Source: Paramoeba atlantica (taxonomy: Eukaryota > Discosea). Taken from it: DNA of 64,000 bases. The translations under genes and the position numbers were made by a program. The stretch is taken from NCBI GenBank assembly GCA_977017575.1, contig CDRNVI010000053.1:372001-436000 (forward strand). Direction: 5' to 3'. The notes beneath the pieces are model-generated. The model searched no databases and was not told where the DNA came from. It saw only the letters and a program-made list of their open reading frames with translations. Positions 9,287 to 18,336 of this stretch are shown here, piece by piece. Numbering within the stretch: position 1 is the stretch's first letter; the number at the start of each line of letters is the position of its first letter.

Positions 9287-10162
9287 ATGGGTATCGCGTT
9301 TTCGCTTCCCCCTCGGGCCGCACGTTCATGTTCCAAGACTGGTGAATACAGCACGGGAGTGTCTCGCAGCACACAAACTTCTATGGATTCCACACGATCC
9401 GTTTCTCCCAAAGAAATACATTCAGTGGGCAAACCGTCTCACATCACGCGTAGCGATGTGACCACTGGCATCAAGTCAAATCAGCCTACTGGAAGCGAAC
9501 TTTGCCCCGCATTGGGGAACGGTCTGGGAATTCCCATCTCGAGTCCCACTATTTTTCACGCGAGTAGTGCAGCTACCCCATCCCAGGATCTTACAGTTCG
9601 CCAAAACGCTGCCTATGAGCGTGGCCGTCGAGATGGAATGGAACTTGCAACCGGTGAGGCACGAGCTCGAGGTAGTGGAGATCTGTGGCTAATGGGAGGT
9701 ACATGCATCTGCGTGCTGTGCACCATAGGGCTCATTTTCTTACGTAAAGCGCAACTTACGCTTCGTCAAATGGAACACATGCGTCAGGATTCTACCACGC
9801 TTCTTCACCTCAAGGAAAAGGAGCTCTCCACGGAACAGGCACAGATTCAACACCTGCAAGGAATGCATCGTGAGTATCTCGCGAGGTGTCAGAAACAGGT
9901 CGCTGTAATTTCTAGACTCCGCAAGCGGCAGCATGCCCTAGCTCGAATGCTTCGAAACCGTGAGGTGTCGGAAACGCTGCAACAAAAGAAACATAGGCAT
10001 GCTATCACATCTTTCTATGAAGAGAAAATAGGTATCGCAGATGCAAGCTTCAAGGAAAGGTTTGCTGAATATCAAGTTAAGGAAGCGCTAAATATGCTGG
10101 CAGGGGCTCTTATGTGCCTCTCCATGTGGATATCCTTTCAACTAGGACTGGCATGTGGCTAA
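9287..10162 (+). CDS. Unknown membrane protein with coiled coil and possible N-myristoylation, 291 aa
   Basis: The protein begins MGIAFS, which meets the loose N-myristoylation pattern (Gly2, Ser6). Residues ~10-130 are Ser/Thr-rich and probably disordered. Residues ~133-152 (LWLMGGTCICVLCTIGLIFL) form a membrane span. Residues ~155-260 are a charged, Gln/Arg-rich helix likely to form a coiled coil (ELSTEQAQIQHLQGMHREYL). The last ~25 residues (MLAGALMCLSMWISFQLGL) form a second hydrophobic segment. It could tether two membranes or bring a coiled-coil complex to a membrane; no family was recognised. Confidence 0.7.
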   Translation: MGIAFSLPPRAARSCSKTGEYSTGVSRSTQTSMDSTRSVSPKEIHSVGKPSHITRSDVTTGIKSNQPTGSELCPALGNGLGIPISSPTIFHASSAATPSQDLTVRQNAAYERGRRDGMELATGEARARGSGDLWLMGGTCICVLCTIGLIFLRKAQLTLRQMEHMRQDSTTLLHLKEKELSTEQAQIQHLQGMHREYLARCQKQVAVISRLRKRQHALARMLRNREVSETLQQKKHRHAITSFYEEKIGIADASFKERFAEYQVKEALNMLAGALMCLSMWISFQLGLACG

Positions 10163-10396
10163 ACGTAACTAGTTTAAAGCAGCGGCGCACTATTTTTTAA
10201 TAGTCATGTCCTTGTACTTTGTAAGTACACGAAATTTTTACAAATTTGTATATAAAAAAAAGTTGTATATGATTCGTAGAAACCAAGGAAAATTGTACGT
10301 ATATTGGGCAGTGATTTTTTACGTTTTTTGAAATGGCGTCTAAATTCTAGTATTTCTTGGATCAATTTTTTTCTATACATACGAGTAAATCCGAAG

Positions 10397-12355
10397 ATGG
10401 CTGTAAACAAGATACAAAAAGAATTAAAGAAAACTTCTATAAGCGTTTCACCTGATCCCGCTTCCAAGTACTCTGACGTTAATCTTTCTGCAAAGACTGT
10501 ATTCGAGGATCTGGAAATAGCTCCTCGTCTTTTGCAGGGTGTTAAAGCTATGAATTTAACAGAACCGACCGCCATTCAAAGCGCGGCATGGAAAAGCGTT
10601 ACAGATCCTGATTGTCGTGACATTGTAATACACGCTGAAACAGGAAGTGGCAAGACTCTCAGTTATCTTCTTCCTCTCGTGAATTTGCTTTTGCGGGAGA
10701 ACAAGCTAGACGGCCAACCCCCAATAACGCGCTCGATGGGTGTACTTTTACTTGTGTTGGTTCCCACTCGCGAGTTGGTCACACAGGTGTTAAACGTATG
10801 CCGCACTCTATTGCGGTATATTCCCTTTCTCATTCCAGGGTGTGTAATGGGCGGTGAGGCAAAGACAAAAGAGAAGGCGCGACTACGTAGAGGGAACCAT
10901 ATATTGGTCGCGACACCGGGCCGACTTTTGGATCACATGCGCAGTACACAGAGTTTTATATTGTCGCATCTAAAGTTCATTGCGTTAGACGAAGCTGACC
11001 GCCTACTCAGCGAGGGCTTCGAACAAGACATTAGAACTTTTAGTGAAATTATAGGAGACAAACTTGGTGATAAAGAGCTCTGCAAGAAAATTCTGATTTC
11101 CGCAATGCTGACGTCTTCGGTACTTCGGCTAACTCACTTCATGCTGCGAAACCCGACTGTAGTACGTGTAGGAAGTGAACAGGGGAGCATTGATAGTACG
11201 AAACTTGCGCAATGTCAAACGATGAAGAGTGATTCCATAGGTGCCGGCATGCCCCATACAGTGATTGATAGAGAGAGCATCATCATACCTAGTGCACTCG
11301 AACAAGCTTACGTTATTTGTCCAGCGAAGCATCGTTGTGTTATCCTGATTGCATTTTTGTTTGATCACCTTTTTCGCGATTCAATACCATCCGACCATGC
11401 GCGGTATGAAGTGTATCCCCCTGTAGGAAAAGTTATTGTTTTTGTAAATACAACGGCCGAAGTGGAATTCCTATATCTTTTGCTTTCAAAGTTGTCAGTA
11501 CCTTCCCTATGGAACTCAACACGACATGCTACTCGATTTTCTTCACACAATTCCGTAGATGGTGGGGATGAAGGTATTTGGCATTCTGGTCAAAACACAG
11601 TTTTGGGCTCCAGCAACACAGAAGATTTTACTCTTTTTCGGCATGTCAATGTTTACCAATTGCATGGTTCCATGACGCAAAATGACCGAAATGCTGTTTT
11701 CAAATCTTTTGACGCGCAAATTAGTGGAGTACTTGTTTGCACCGATGTGGCCGCAAGAGGTTTGGACATTGCCGAGGTCCAAAGCGTAGTTCACTATGAT
11801 CCCCCACTCGACGAGACGATGTACATTCACAGAACAGGACGTACAGCTCGTATGGGTCATAAAGGTAGCTCTTGTATTTTTCTTTTACCGCACGAGGCTG
11901 AGTTTGTTGATCATTTGCTTTCTCTTGGTGTTGTCGTAGAGCGCAAGAGTCACTTTAACTGGTTATATGGTTTATTACGTGCCAGTGGTCTTTCCAAGAC
12001 TAATACTATATGGGACTGTGCTCATCAACTGCAGCAAGAAGTCCAAGGAGTTGTCGGACGGAACCAGAGAGTAAATAGTGCTGCAACTTCCGCATTTATC
12101 CAATGGAGAGCGGCCTATTCAACTTACGCATCTCACTTACGCAAGTTTTTTGATGCAAAAGAGATTCATCTCGGATTTCTTGCACGTTCTTTTGGGCTTG
12201 CAATGCCTCCAAGCCAGATAGGACGTTTTGCAATGAAAAACAACACACTGGAAGGCAAACGAGGCAAATCCTATCCAGAGTACGGTGAATGTAGCAAGAA
12301 GAAAAAAATTGATACTGCTGTTCGAGATAATTCTTCGCTTTCTGAATTTATGTAA
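10397..12355 (+). CDS. DBP7: DEAD-box RNA helicase, Dbp7/DDX31-like
   Basis: The first in-frame ATG is at 10397, giving 652 residues. Motifs in order: Q-motif region (TEPTAIQSAAW), motif I AETGSGKT (~80), Ia PTRELV, Ib TPGRLLDH, motif II DEAD (198-201), motif III SAM in place of SAT, YQLHGSMTQNDR, CTDVAARGLD and motif VI HRTGRTARMG (~478). The C-terminal AFIQWRAAYSTYASHLRKFF and LGFLARSFGLAMPP match the DUF4217 extension of Dbp7/DDX31, which separates it from other DEAD proteins. Dbp7 acts in nucleolar 60S ribosome assembly. A longer insert (~380-430) lies between motif IV and the HGSM segment. Other nucleolar helicases of the same branch cannot be fully excluded. Confidence 0.8.
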   Translation: MAVNKIQKELKKTSISVSPDPASKYSDVNLSAKTVFEDLEIAPRLLQGVKAMNLTEPTAIQSAAWKSVTDPDCRDIVIHAETGSGKTLSYLLPLVNLLLRENKLDGQPPITRSMGVLLLVLVPTRELVTQVLNVCRTLLRYIPFLIPGCVMGGEAKTKEKARLRRGNHILVATPGRLLDHMRSTQSFILSHLKFIALDEADRLLSEGFEQDIRTFSEIIGDKLGDKELCKKILISAMLTSSVLRLTHFMLRNPTVVRVGSEQGSIDSTKLAQCQTMKSDSIGAGMPHTVIDRESIIIPSALEQAYVICPAKHRCVILIAFLFDHLFRDSIPSDHARYEVYPPVGKVIVFVNTTAEVEFLYLLLSKLSVPSLWNSTRHATRFSSHNSVDGGDEGIWHSGQNTVLGSSNTEDFTLFRHVNVYQLHGSMTQNDRNAVFKSFDAQISGVLVCTDVAARGLDIAEVQSVVHYDPPLDETMYIHRTGRTARMGHKGSSCIFLLPHEAEFVDHLLSLGVVVERKSHFNWLYGLLRASGLSKTNTIWDCAHQLQQEVQGVVGRNQRVNSAATSAFIQWRAAYSTYASHLRKFFDAKEIHLGFLARSFGLAMPPSQIGRFAMKNNTLEGKRGKSYPEYGECSKKKKIDTAVRDNSSLSEFM

Positions 12356-12571
12356 GAGGTTAATCATGATCACCAGAAGTAGATAGCACACGTGCTCTCA
12401 TCGGGCGTGGCGATCGGTATTACCATGACCGTCAAGCACAAATAGAGCACAAGATAAAAAGAATTACACCTTATTACGGTGCCAACAACATGTTGGTTGG
12501 TTACGACTTAAACAAAGCTTTGAACCAAAAGTAAGATCTAACATGTTTTAATTTTTTGTACACTTACGATC

Positions 12572-13147
12572 ATGTTCAAACGTTTGAGCGATAGAGTACT
12601 TTCGAGTTGGCGTGGCGGAATATTTACTGGAATAGGGGCGGTAATGGGTTGCGGAGGTGTAGTCTACTTATTAAGACATCCGTTGCGTTCGGACACGGTA
12701 CATCAGACTGCGGATGTCGCTAGTGAAGCATTGAGCGACATACGACTGCGCCAACAGGCAATCGTATTATCCAAAGAAGTCGTGAATAATATTCTACGGA
12801 ATGATGAAAGTTTAAATTTGTTAAAAGATCTCCTATTGAGGCTTCTGCAGCAAGAAGAGACCCGAAATGGATTGATGATGCTCCTTCACGGCGTCTTTGA
12901 AGATCCTTACTTTCAGGAGACCACCAAAAAATTCGTCGTTCGTATACTCAGCGATGCATGGATTATGGAGCGCTTAACTCAGATGACACATGAATTAGGA
13001 GGTGATCTCCTTGCTAATGAAACTACGAAGTCGCAAATGGTTGAATTCTTGCAGTCTACTGCAGGAACCGCCATAGAATCACAAGAAGTTAAGGAGAAAG
13101 CTATGAGCACTGGCCGTGAAATTGTTTGGGGAGTTTTTTGGAAATGA
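12572..13147 (+). CDS. Unknown N-terminally membrane-anchored protein, 191 aa
   Basis: The ATG at 12572 gives 191 residues. Residues ~15-34 (GGIFTGIGAVMGCGGVVYLL) form one membrane span behind a short basic N-terminus, which could act as a mitochondrial or ER anchor. The rest is amphipathic helix with repeated patterns (NLLKDLLLRLLQQEETRNGL, FVVRILSDAWIMERLTQMTH, VEFLQSTAGTAI), resembling helical scaffold proteins seen in algae and protists with no known function. I cannot name the family. Confidence 0.7.
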   Translation: MFKRLSDRVLSSWRGGIFTGIGAVMGCGGVVYLLRHPLRSDTVHQTADVASEALSDIRLRQQAIVLSKEVVNNILRNDESLNLLKDLLLRLLQQEETRNGLMMLLHGVFEDPYFQETTKKFVVRILSDAWIMERLTQMTHELGGDLLANETTKSQMVEFLQSTAGTAIESQEVKEKAMSTGREIVWGVFWK

Positions 13148-13334
13148 GTCACATTTTCTCTTGTCCTGCTAGTATGTAATTGTTTTACTCCGTTCAGTAC
13201 TTTCCCTGTCTCATGACATAATTTGGAAGTAAACTTAAAATATGCACCTATGGCGACCAATGTGGAAAACAGCAAGGCGATTCGATAACAAGCCTCCACA
13301 GTAAAATTCACAACGTTATAAACGTTTATAACAA
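13148..13334. other. Intergenic stretch before the structured repeat
   Basis: No coding sequence on the + strand. A minus-strand frame (12979-13446) overlaps the gene and reads through the structured repeat; it looks non-coding. Confidence 0.4.
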
Positions 13335-13430
13335 CGGAACACTTTCGCGGAACTTTACGTCGGCTATAGCCCAACATGTATGTAAATTTCTGATGACTGT
13401 TACCGAAGATAACGACAAATAACATTCTCC
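13335..13430. ncRNA. Structured repeat A, candidate non-coding RNA or conserved intergenic element
   Basis: About 96 bases aligned with 22016-22114. Shared blocks are ACACTTTCGCGGA, CTT-ACGT-GG, TTTCTGATGA (offset 56 from the start in both copies) and ATTCTCC at the end. Between blocks the hairpin GGCTATAGCC replaces GGCCGGCGGCC, so the stem is kept while the loop changes, a sign of RNA structure. TGATGA matches a snoRNA C box, but no clear D box with terminal stem was found. Strand unknown. It could also be an old mobile repeat. Confidence 0.45.
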
Positions 13431-13730
13431 AAATAAGATTCGTCATTTACAATTTGTAAGAGGAATGTATGTAATCGGGTAGTGAAATCTGAAATTTTCA
13501 GCTGTGTGATATGTATGTTTTGTCCCTCTTATATTGGTATTGTTGATTAAAGAGCAGATTCAAGAATAATAGACTAAGCGACGTTTCTGACACAATGTGT
13601 TCTACGTATTGCTACGACAATGAAAATAGGGGTCCGAATAACTTTAAAACTTTATGACTTTAAAGGAACTATTTTTTTTTGTACCTTGCATTGCTTTTCT
13701 CTCTGAGATATTTATTGTTAATGTTCACTT

Positions 13731-13812
13731 CGTTAAACGCGATGATTGTTTTCAGTGAAGAAGTCACCACTGCTACGCGCATCGCGTTGAAAACTACCGC
13801 CGCGTTTAACGA
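13731..13812. repeat. Short inverted repeat, TTCGTTAAA family
   Basis: Left arm CGTTAAACGCGATGATTGTT (from 13731) and right arm ending CCGCGTTTAACG (13788-13812) are inverted over about 25 bases with a ~32-base loop. Related single arms occur at 13888 (TTCGTTAAAAAGCGGTGG) and inside the element at 3793 (TTCGTTAAATGCGGTGG). Probably a tiny MITE family. Confidence 0.6.
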
Positions 13813-13964
13813 GGACAATATACATATTGTATAGTATAAATAACGAACTTCGTAGAAACGGCATAAATGTCAGCGTGCTAACTGCTTCGTTAAAAAGCGG
13901 TGGTTGTTGGTAAACGGGCTTCGCAAATTGCTTCCCACTAACAACGTCGCGTATGGAAGAAAAT

Positions 13965-14015
13965 ATAACCGTCGGGAGTGGAACCTGTGACCACCAGATT
14001 ACAAACGGCGGGTCT
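13965..14015 (-). repeat. tRNA-like fragment, possible SINE remnant
   Basis: Read on the minus strand it contains TGTAATCTGGTGGTCACAGG followed by TTCCACTCCCG, the order of an anticodon arm, variable loop and box B-like T arm. It does not fold into a full cloverleaf. The better SINE at 51696-52130 has the same order. Treated as a degenerate tRNA-derived fragment. Confidence 0.35.
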
Positions 14016-14469
14016 TATTAAATGGACTATCTGGTTCGACTCCTGAGACCTACGTTTTCGAGCACCGTGATTTGTGCCCAAATCGAGGCTGGGGGGGGGG
14101 GGCTAGACCCCCTTTTCTCACTCTCCTGGATCCATCCTACCCCGGACACCATAAAGAAGGGAGAGGCAGAGGTTGTAAACAACCCCCGCAATAAACATGA
14201 TACTTCGAATGTGCATTTACTTGTGCGCTTGCGAAGGCATTCTACTTGATTCCTCGATTGATGTTAATCTAACGTTGTGTGCTTGTATAAAATACGGTCG
14301 TTTAATGCAGTACCTGTATTCGAAAACGAAGAGAATTGTTTTGCGACTGAAAATTAGTTAAATCCTAGGAAAGAAAAAGGGATTGCTCAGTGCACAGATA
14401 AGTACAAAAGGTATATCGAAAGATCGTTTTTCAATACGTGGCGATTTATAGACCAGGAAAAATTTTTAC

Positions 14470-15594
14470 ATGGAATGGAGTCGACATACCGAAGAAGCAA
14501 GTGGAGAGCTGTTCTGGTGGAACTCGCGCTATCAAATATGTGTCTGGAACAGAGGGTTGAGCATTTCGACGAGCGAAAAAAATACAGCATCCTTGCGGGA
14601 CGACGATATCTGGTGTAGTTTCCTACGTGCCAAATCACGGTGTGTCTACACATTATGCATTTTCTGTTCGATGGGTCCCTACGTTGACAACTTGTGTATC
14701 TGTGTGCGGTGCGCTGGCACAGTACACTTCCAATGTTCAACTTCTTGCGAGGAATGCGAGGATGCCAATCTCTCTTCTACAACTATGCCTTCAAGCATGC
14801 GGAGAATCTGCCACACTTGTGTATCGCAAAGTGTTAGATTAAAGACTTTGTACACGGGTTCATCACATAGTGAATTGTTACAAATCATGTGGAGACTGGA
14901 AAAAAATTCTGTTGAGTATCCACAAAGCGTGAGACATAGTCTACTACAAATAAAGAAAATGCGTTACACAGATCAATCCATTGCGATTAAACAAGTGCAA
15001 AATATTATGTACATTTTCCATCATCCTTTGAATACTCTACGCCTTCAAAGAGCTTGCGTCAAGTCCAAAGGTGGGGTGTTCGGAGTGTATGCCCTACAAA
15101 GCATACCACGCTACACTCACGTCGGCATTTACCCGGGATATACGGACATTTTTGCCACTGAACAGTGTTATCGAGGCCGAAAACCTCCGAAATATACCTT
15201 GCTAGGCCTCAATTGTGCCGATTATAATAATCAAGTTTTTCCAGAATTCGAATCGACGTTCCTTCCATATCTCAATGAGCCCTCGCCAGGTGAATCTGCC
15301 AATTGTGCCTGGATTCAAGAGCATAATGTTGCTGAAGGTAGGCTCAGCGTCTTAACTGTTAAAAATGTGTCAAAAGGAGATGAGCTACTCGTAGGATACG
15401 GACCTTTGTACGACAGGTTATATCCATTTGAGTACGACTCATACTCGTTTCATAAAACGGAAACGATGCTATCGGGAAACTATTTTGTGCTCGGTCATTC
15501 TACATGCGCTGAAGCTGAAAGCAATGTGGTCGGTTATGTATTATGGGATGCTGCAACTCGGGAGTACAGTGAAGTGAAAATTGCCGAATTCTGA
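14470..15594 (+). CDS. SET-domain protein 2 with N-terminal Cys-rich zinc module
   Basis: 374 residues from the ATG at 14470. Residues ~57-118 hold a dense cysteine cluster (CIFC, CICVRC, HFQCSTSCEECED, CHTC) like a PHD- or RING-type zinc site with CxxC pairs. Residues ~190-320 form a SET fold: GGVFGVYALQSIPRYTHVGI, FLPYLNEPSPGESANCAWIQ in the cofactor region, and VSKGDELLVGYGPLYDR at the end. The SANCAW segment differs from the usual NHS. SET enzymes with PHD-like modules often act on chromatin; the target is unknown. This is the second of three SET genes within 33 kb, and sequence outside the SET core is not alike between them. Confidence 0.72.
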   Translation: MEWSRHTEEASGELFWWNSRYQICVWNRGLSISTSEKNTASLRDDDIWCSFLRAKSRCVYTLCIFCSMGPYVDNLCICVRCAGTVHFQCSTSCEECEDANLSSTTMPSSMRRICHTCVSQSVRLKTLYTGSSHSELLQIMWRLEKNSVEYPQSVRHSLLQIKKMRYTDQSIAIKQVQNIMYIFHHPLNTLRLQRACVKSKGGVFGVYALQSIPRYTHVGIYPGYTDIFATEQCYRGRKPPKYTLLGLNCADYNNQVFPEFESTFLPYLNEPSPGESANCAWIQEHNVAEGRLSVLTVKNVSKGDELLVGYGPLYDRLYPFEYDSYSFHKTETMLSGNYFVLGHSTCAEAESNVVGYVLWDAATREYSEVKIAEF

Positions 15595-16067
15595 CATACG
15601 TGTAATTTCCTGATATGAAACGTTCTGGAAAAAATAGCGTTAGCGGGCGAAGAGTGCTTTTCGCGCTAGTGGACATTTTTTTTCAAACTAAGTTCATCTT
15701 GCACAGCTACGGGCATCACACCATATGGGCATGACAACAACATGCGCAAACAGCTTCTGACGCCAACAACCTTCTTATAGAACACTTCTCGTCAGAAAAT
15801 GCATAACGTGCATGAGAACGGGCAAAGTGGAGAGTGAGTAACAATAAGAAAATAACTAAGTACAAAACATGGAAAAGTGGGTGCAATATAAGTGGTCATT
15901 ACCCAAAATGTCTTATAGTTTAGATACAGATTTCGATATTTCGGATTTATTGGTGATGTAGAATGCTCACGGCATTGTACATCGTTATCGGCTTTCCATT
16001 TCTTCTCGTTTCTTATTCAGTCTTTTACATCAATTCAGTAGTAAATTAGAACAGTCGGTGAGGTATC
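15595..16067. other. Intergenic stretch, 5' region of the LRR gene
   Basis: No gene seen. Pyrimidine tracts followed by AG lie at ~15990-16020 (CCATTTCTTCTCGTTTCTTA then TTCAG), a plausible trans-splice acceptor for the LRR gene. Confidence 0.45.
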
Positions 16068-16808
16068 ATGAGACAGAGCTTGTACGCCTGTATGGACGAG
16101 TGTGCATCTGCCAAAACGGATGAAAAGTTCTCTGTTCGCAGGCAACAAAGTGCAAAAGTTAGAGGTGCGATTATTCCAGCTGAATATGCCATGGAGAAAT
16201 TTCTGCAAACGATCCAACACACACAGCCTGCATGGAGCACGAATACTCCAATATGTGAATGGCCTGGTATCCTATGCGACACCAAATTGCAGGTCGAGTC
16301 GATCAAGTGGACCTCTCAAGATCTCAGTGGCACAGTGCGTTGTAGCATGGTGCCTTCTACAGTAGAGAAGCTGAATCTGTCCAATAACCTTCTGACGGGA
16401 TCGCTGCATTTGGCAGATTTGCCGTATTGTTTACAACAGTTTCATGCGCATCATAATGATTTTGAGGGAAATTTGGAGCTTGCAGATCTACCTCCCCATA
16501 TGGAGAGGCTTATGTTAAGTAGTAATCGGTTTTCTGGTTCGATCGATCTGCGCCACTTGCCGAACTTGCTCCAGTCATTGTGGATTGATCGAAATCTTCT
16601 TACAGGATCGCTAGAGCTCGATGCATTGCCCTCGCAATTGCGTATCCTTAAACTAAGTGACAACCTATTTTCTGGGTGCGTCAAATTTCCTGAAGTACTT
16701 CCCTCGTGCCTCATTGAGATCAACATCAATCGCAATGCGCTGCATATTCCTTCTTCCCTTCCCTGTGGTGTGGTAGGCTGGGATCAAGACACCTCACGTA
16801 TTCAGTAA
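16068..16808 (+). CDS. Leucine-rich repeat protein, 246 aa
   Basis: The ATG at 16068 gives 246 residues. An N-terminal part with CEWPGILCDTK (the CxWxGVxC cap of plant-type LRR proteins) is followed by about six repeats of ~21-23 residues with the frame LP..L..L..S.N..SGSL, for example VEKLNLSNNLLTGSLHLADL, MERLMLSSNRFSGSIDLRHL and LRILKLSDNLFSGCVKF. The repeats occupy ~95-225. There is no signal peptide or membrane anchor. LRR proteins of this kind are abundant in kinetoplastids and act as protein-binding platforms; no partner can be deduced. Confidence 0.82.
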   Translation: MRQSLYACMDECASAKTDEKFSVRRQQSAKVRGAIIPAEYAMEKFLQTIQHTQPAWSTNTPICEWPGILCDTKLQVESIKWTSQDLSGTVRCSMVPSTVEKLNLSNNLLTGSLHLADLPYCLQQFHAHHNDFEGNLELADLPPHMERLMLSSNRFSGSIDLRHLPNLLQSLWIDRNLLTGSLELDALPSQLRILKLSDNLFSGCVKFPEVLPSCLIEININRNALHIPSSLPCGVVGWDQDTSRIQ

Positions 16809-17120
16809 GTGAAGTTGTGCAATTCTTGAATATTTTAAATGAACATTATGTCGTTTATTCAAAGATCCCTCATAAATTTCAGAACGTTTGTGGAAAAGTG
16901 TTGTTGTCCTAGCACTATACAGTCGTACCTTATTAATGATATGACAGTAACGGAGAAAAACGATGCTATAACTCTACGTAATACTAAACGTTTTTGCTAT
17001 GTATGGTAGGATAAGTAAGGTACAAAGTAAGTAAGGTAAGTAGTAACGTACTACCAGATTGTACATGTAGTACTGCGTAAACATCTTTCTAATATTATTC
17101 AGTTTATTGCTTTGAAAGTG
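16809..17120. other. Intergenic stretch with GTAAGGTA-type microrepeat
   Basis: Imperfect tandem GTAAGTAAGGTA units at ~17005-17045. A pyrimidine tract ending in ATTCAG precedes the next gene. No gene seen. Confidence 0.5.
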
Positions 17121-18110
17121 ATGACGTACGATCACACGAATCCTACAGTTAAGCGACTTTTGAGGGAATTAAAGAGCATGACAGAAGCAACATCTCCATA
17201 TTTTCTTGCGTATCCATTGGAGGACAATCTTTTTTGTTGGCATTTTACTCTACTTGGTCCGCCTGACTCACCGTACGCCGTTGGCTATTACCATGGGAAA
17301 CTTTTAGTGCCCTCAAATTATCCTTTTTCTCCTCCCGACATCGTTTTGCTCACTCCCAGCGGTCGGTTTCAAACAAACAAAAAAATATGCGTCTCTATTT
17401 CTTCTCATCATCCCGAGAACTGGAAGGTGACATATAACTTGCATACTGTGTTACTTGCGCTTCGCGAATTTATGTCAACTGCGGGTAACAATGCTATAGG
17501 AGCATTAGAATATCCGGACGCAGTGCGAAAGGAGCTAGCGAAGAATAGTTGGGACTTTGTGTGTCATTTATGTGGCCAATCCATCGCATCGCATAGGGAC
17601 AATTTACAAAAAAATGAACGAAATTTAAGTCACCAAGATGATTCCGCAGAAACAATTGCTTTTGTGTATGGCTCGCCAGCTGAATCACATATTACTCCGG
17701 ATAATGATTCAGAAACTCTCGAAGGTCATGACGAAATTTCCCCAACTTTGGAACCGTTACATGATACAACTTCCCAGGTCGTACGGCGGAGTGATTCACT
17801 AAATGCTGCACAAACCCTTGATGAGGGTGGGATTTCGGAGCCTTCTGGTGGCGACTCTTGTGAGCATCTACTAAGCAATGTTAACTCCGAGAAAAACGTA
17901 TCAAAAAGATCTCAAGACGTGGGAGAAAATGCATCGCTGCAAGCTGTACGTACAAAAGAGCCCGCGACAAATGAACTTTGTCAAGTTGTCATCAACGCTG
18001 AAACATTAGACTGGAGTATTGCTTTTGTCCTGCTTGCCATTTTTGCAATCCTGATAAAGAAATGGTTGAGCGGTACGTTGGATGACGTTGCTATTTTTGC
18101 CCACGTATAG
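17121..18110 (+). CDS. UBE2J: Ubiquitin-conjugating enzyme E2 of the UBE2J/UBC6 type
   Basis: 329 residues from the ATG at 17121. The N-terminal UBC domain (~1-150) matches UBE2J: WHFTLLGPPDSPYAVGYYHG, YPFSPPDIVLLTPSGRFQTN and catalytic Cys90 in NKKICVSISSHHPENW. The TPSGRF replaces the HPN of ordinary E2s, a UBC6-family trait. A long acidic/Ser-rich linker (~150-295) leads to a C-terminal membrane span (SIAFVLLAIFAILIKKWL, ~298-316), so this is a tail-anchored ER enzyme. UBC6-type E2s supply ubiquitin for ER-associated degradation. The gene is complete. Confidence 0.88.
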   Translation: MTYDHTNPTVKRLLRELKSMTEATSPYFLAYPLEDNLFCWHFTLLGPPDSPYAVGYYHGKLLVPSNYPFSPPDIVLLTPSGRFQTNKKICVSISSHHPENWKVTYNLHTVLLALREFMSTAGNNAIGALEYPDAVRKELAKNSWDFVCHLCGQSIASHRDNLQKNERNLSHQDDSAETIAFVYGSPAESHITPDNDSETLEGHDEISPTLEPLHDTTSQVVRRSDSLNAAQTLDEGGISEPSGGDSCEHLLSNVNSEKNVSKRSQDVGENASLQAVRTKEPATNELCQVVINAETLDWSIAFVLLAIFAILIKKWLSGTLDDVAIFAHV

Positions 18111-18336
18111 AAATACAAAAGCATGGTATCCTGCATAATGAACTACTGTTCTTACTGTAAATACACTGTTGCTACTGTGACCCCACTATACTTTTCACGA
18201 AAGGAAAAAATAATACTAAGGGTGTAGCAAAGATTAACTCTATACGTTTCACTAAAACTTATGCATAGTGCAGACTTCTGTAATTGGGCTAGATGCAAAC
18301 TCGTTTCTTGAATTCATATTTACTACTCGAGTTCTC

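Noticed and set aside
12979-13446. 155-residue minus-strand frame across the structured repeat
   Set aside because: It overlaps the C-terminus of a + strand gene, and the aligned repeat at 22.0 kb has stops in the matching frame.
14032-14042. Box B consensus GGTTCGACTCC on the + strand
   Set aside because: No acceptor stem, anticodon arm or box A at the right distance could be folded, so it is not called as a tRNA.
14022-14249. 75-residue + strand frame
   Set aside because: It runs through a 12-G tract in a repeat-rich spacer with no familiar residues. Not a gene on this evidence.
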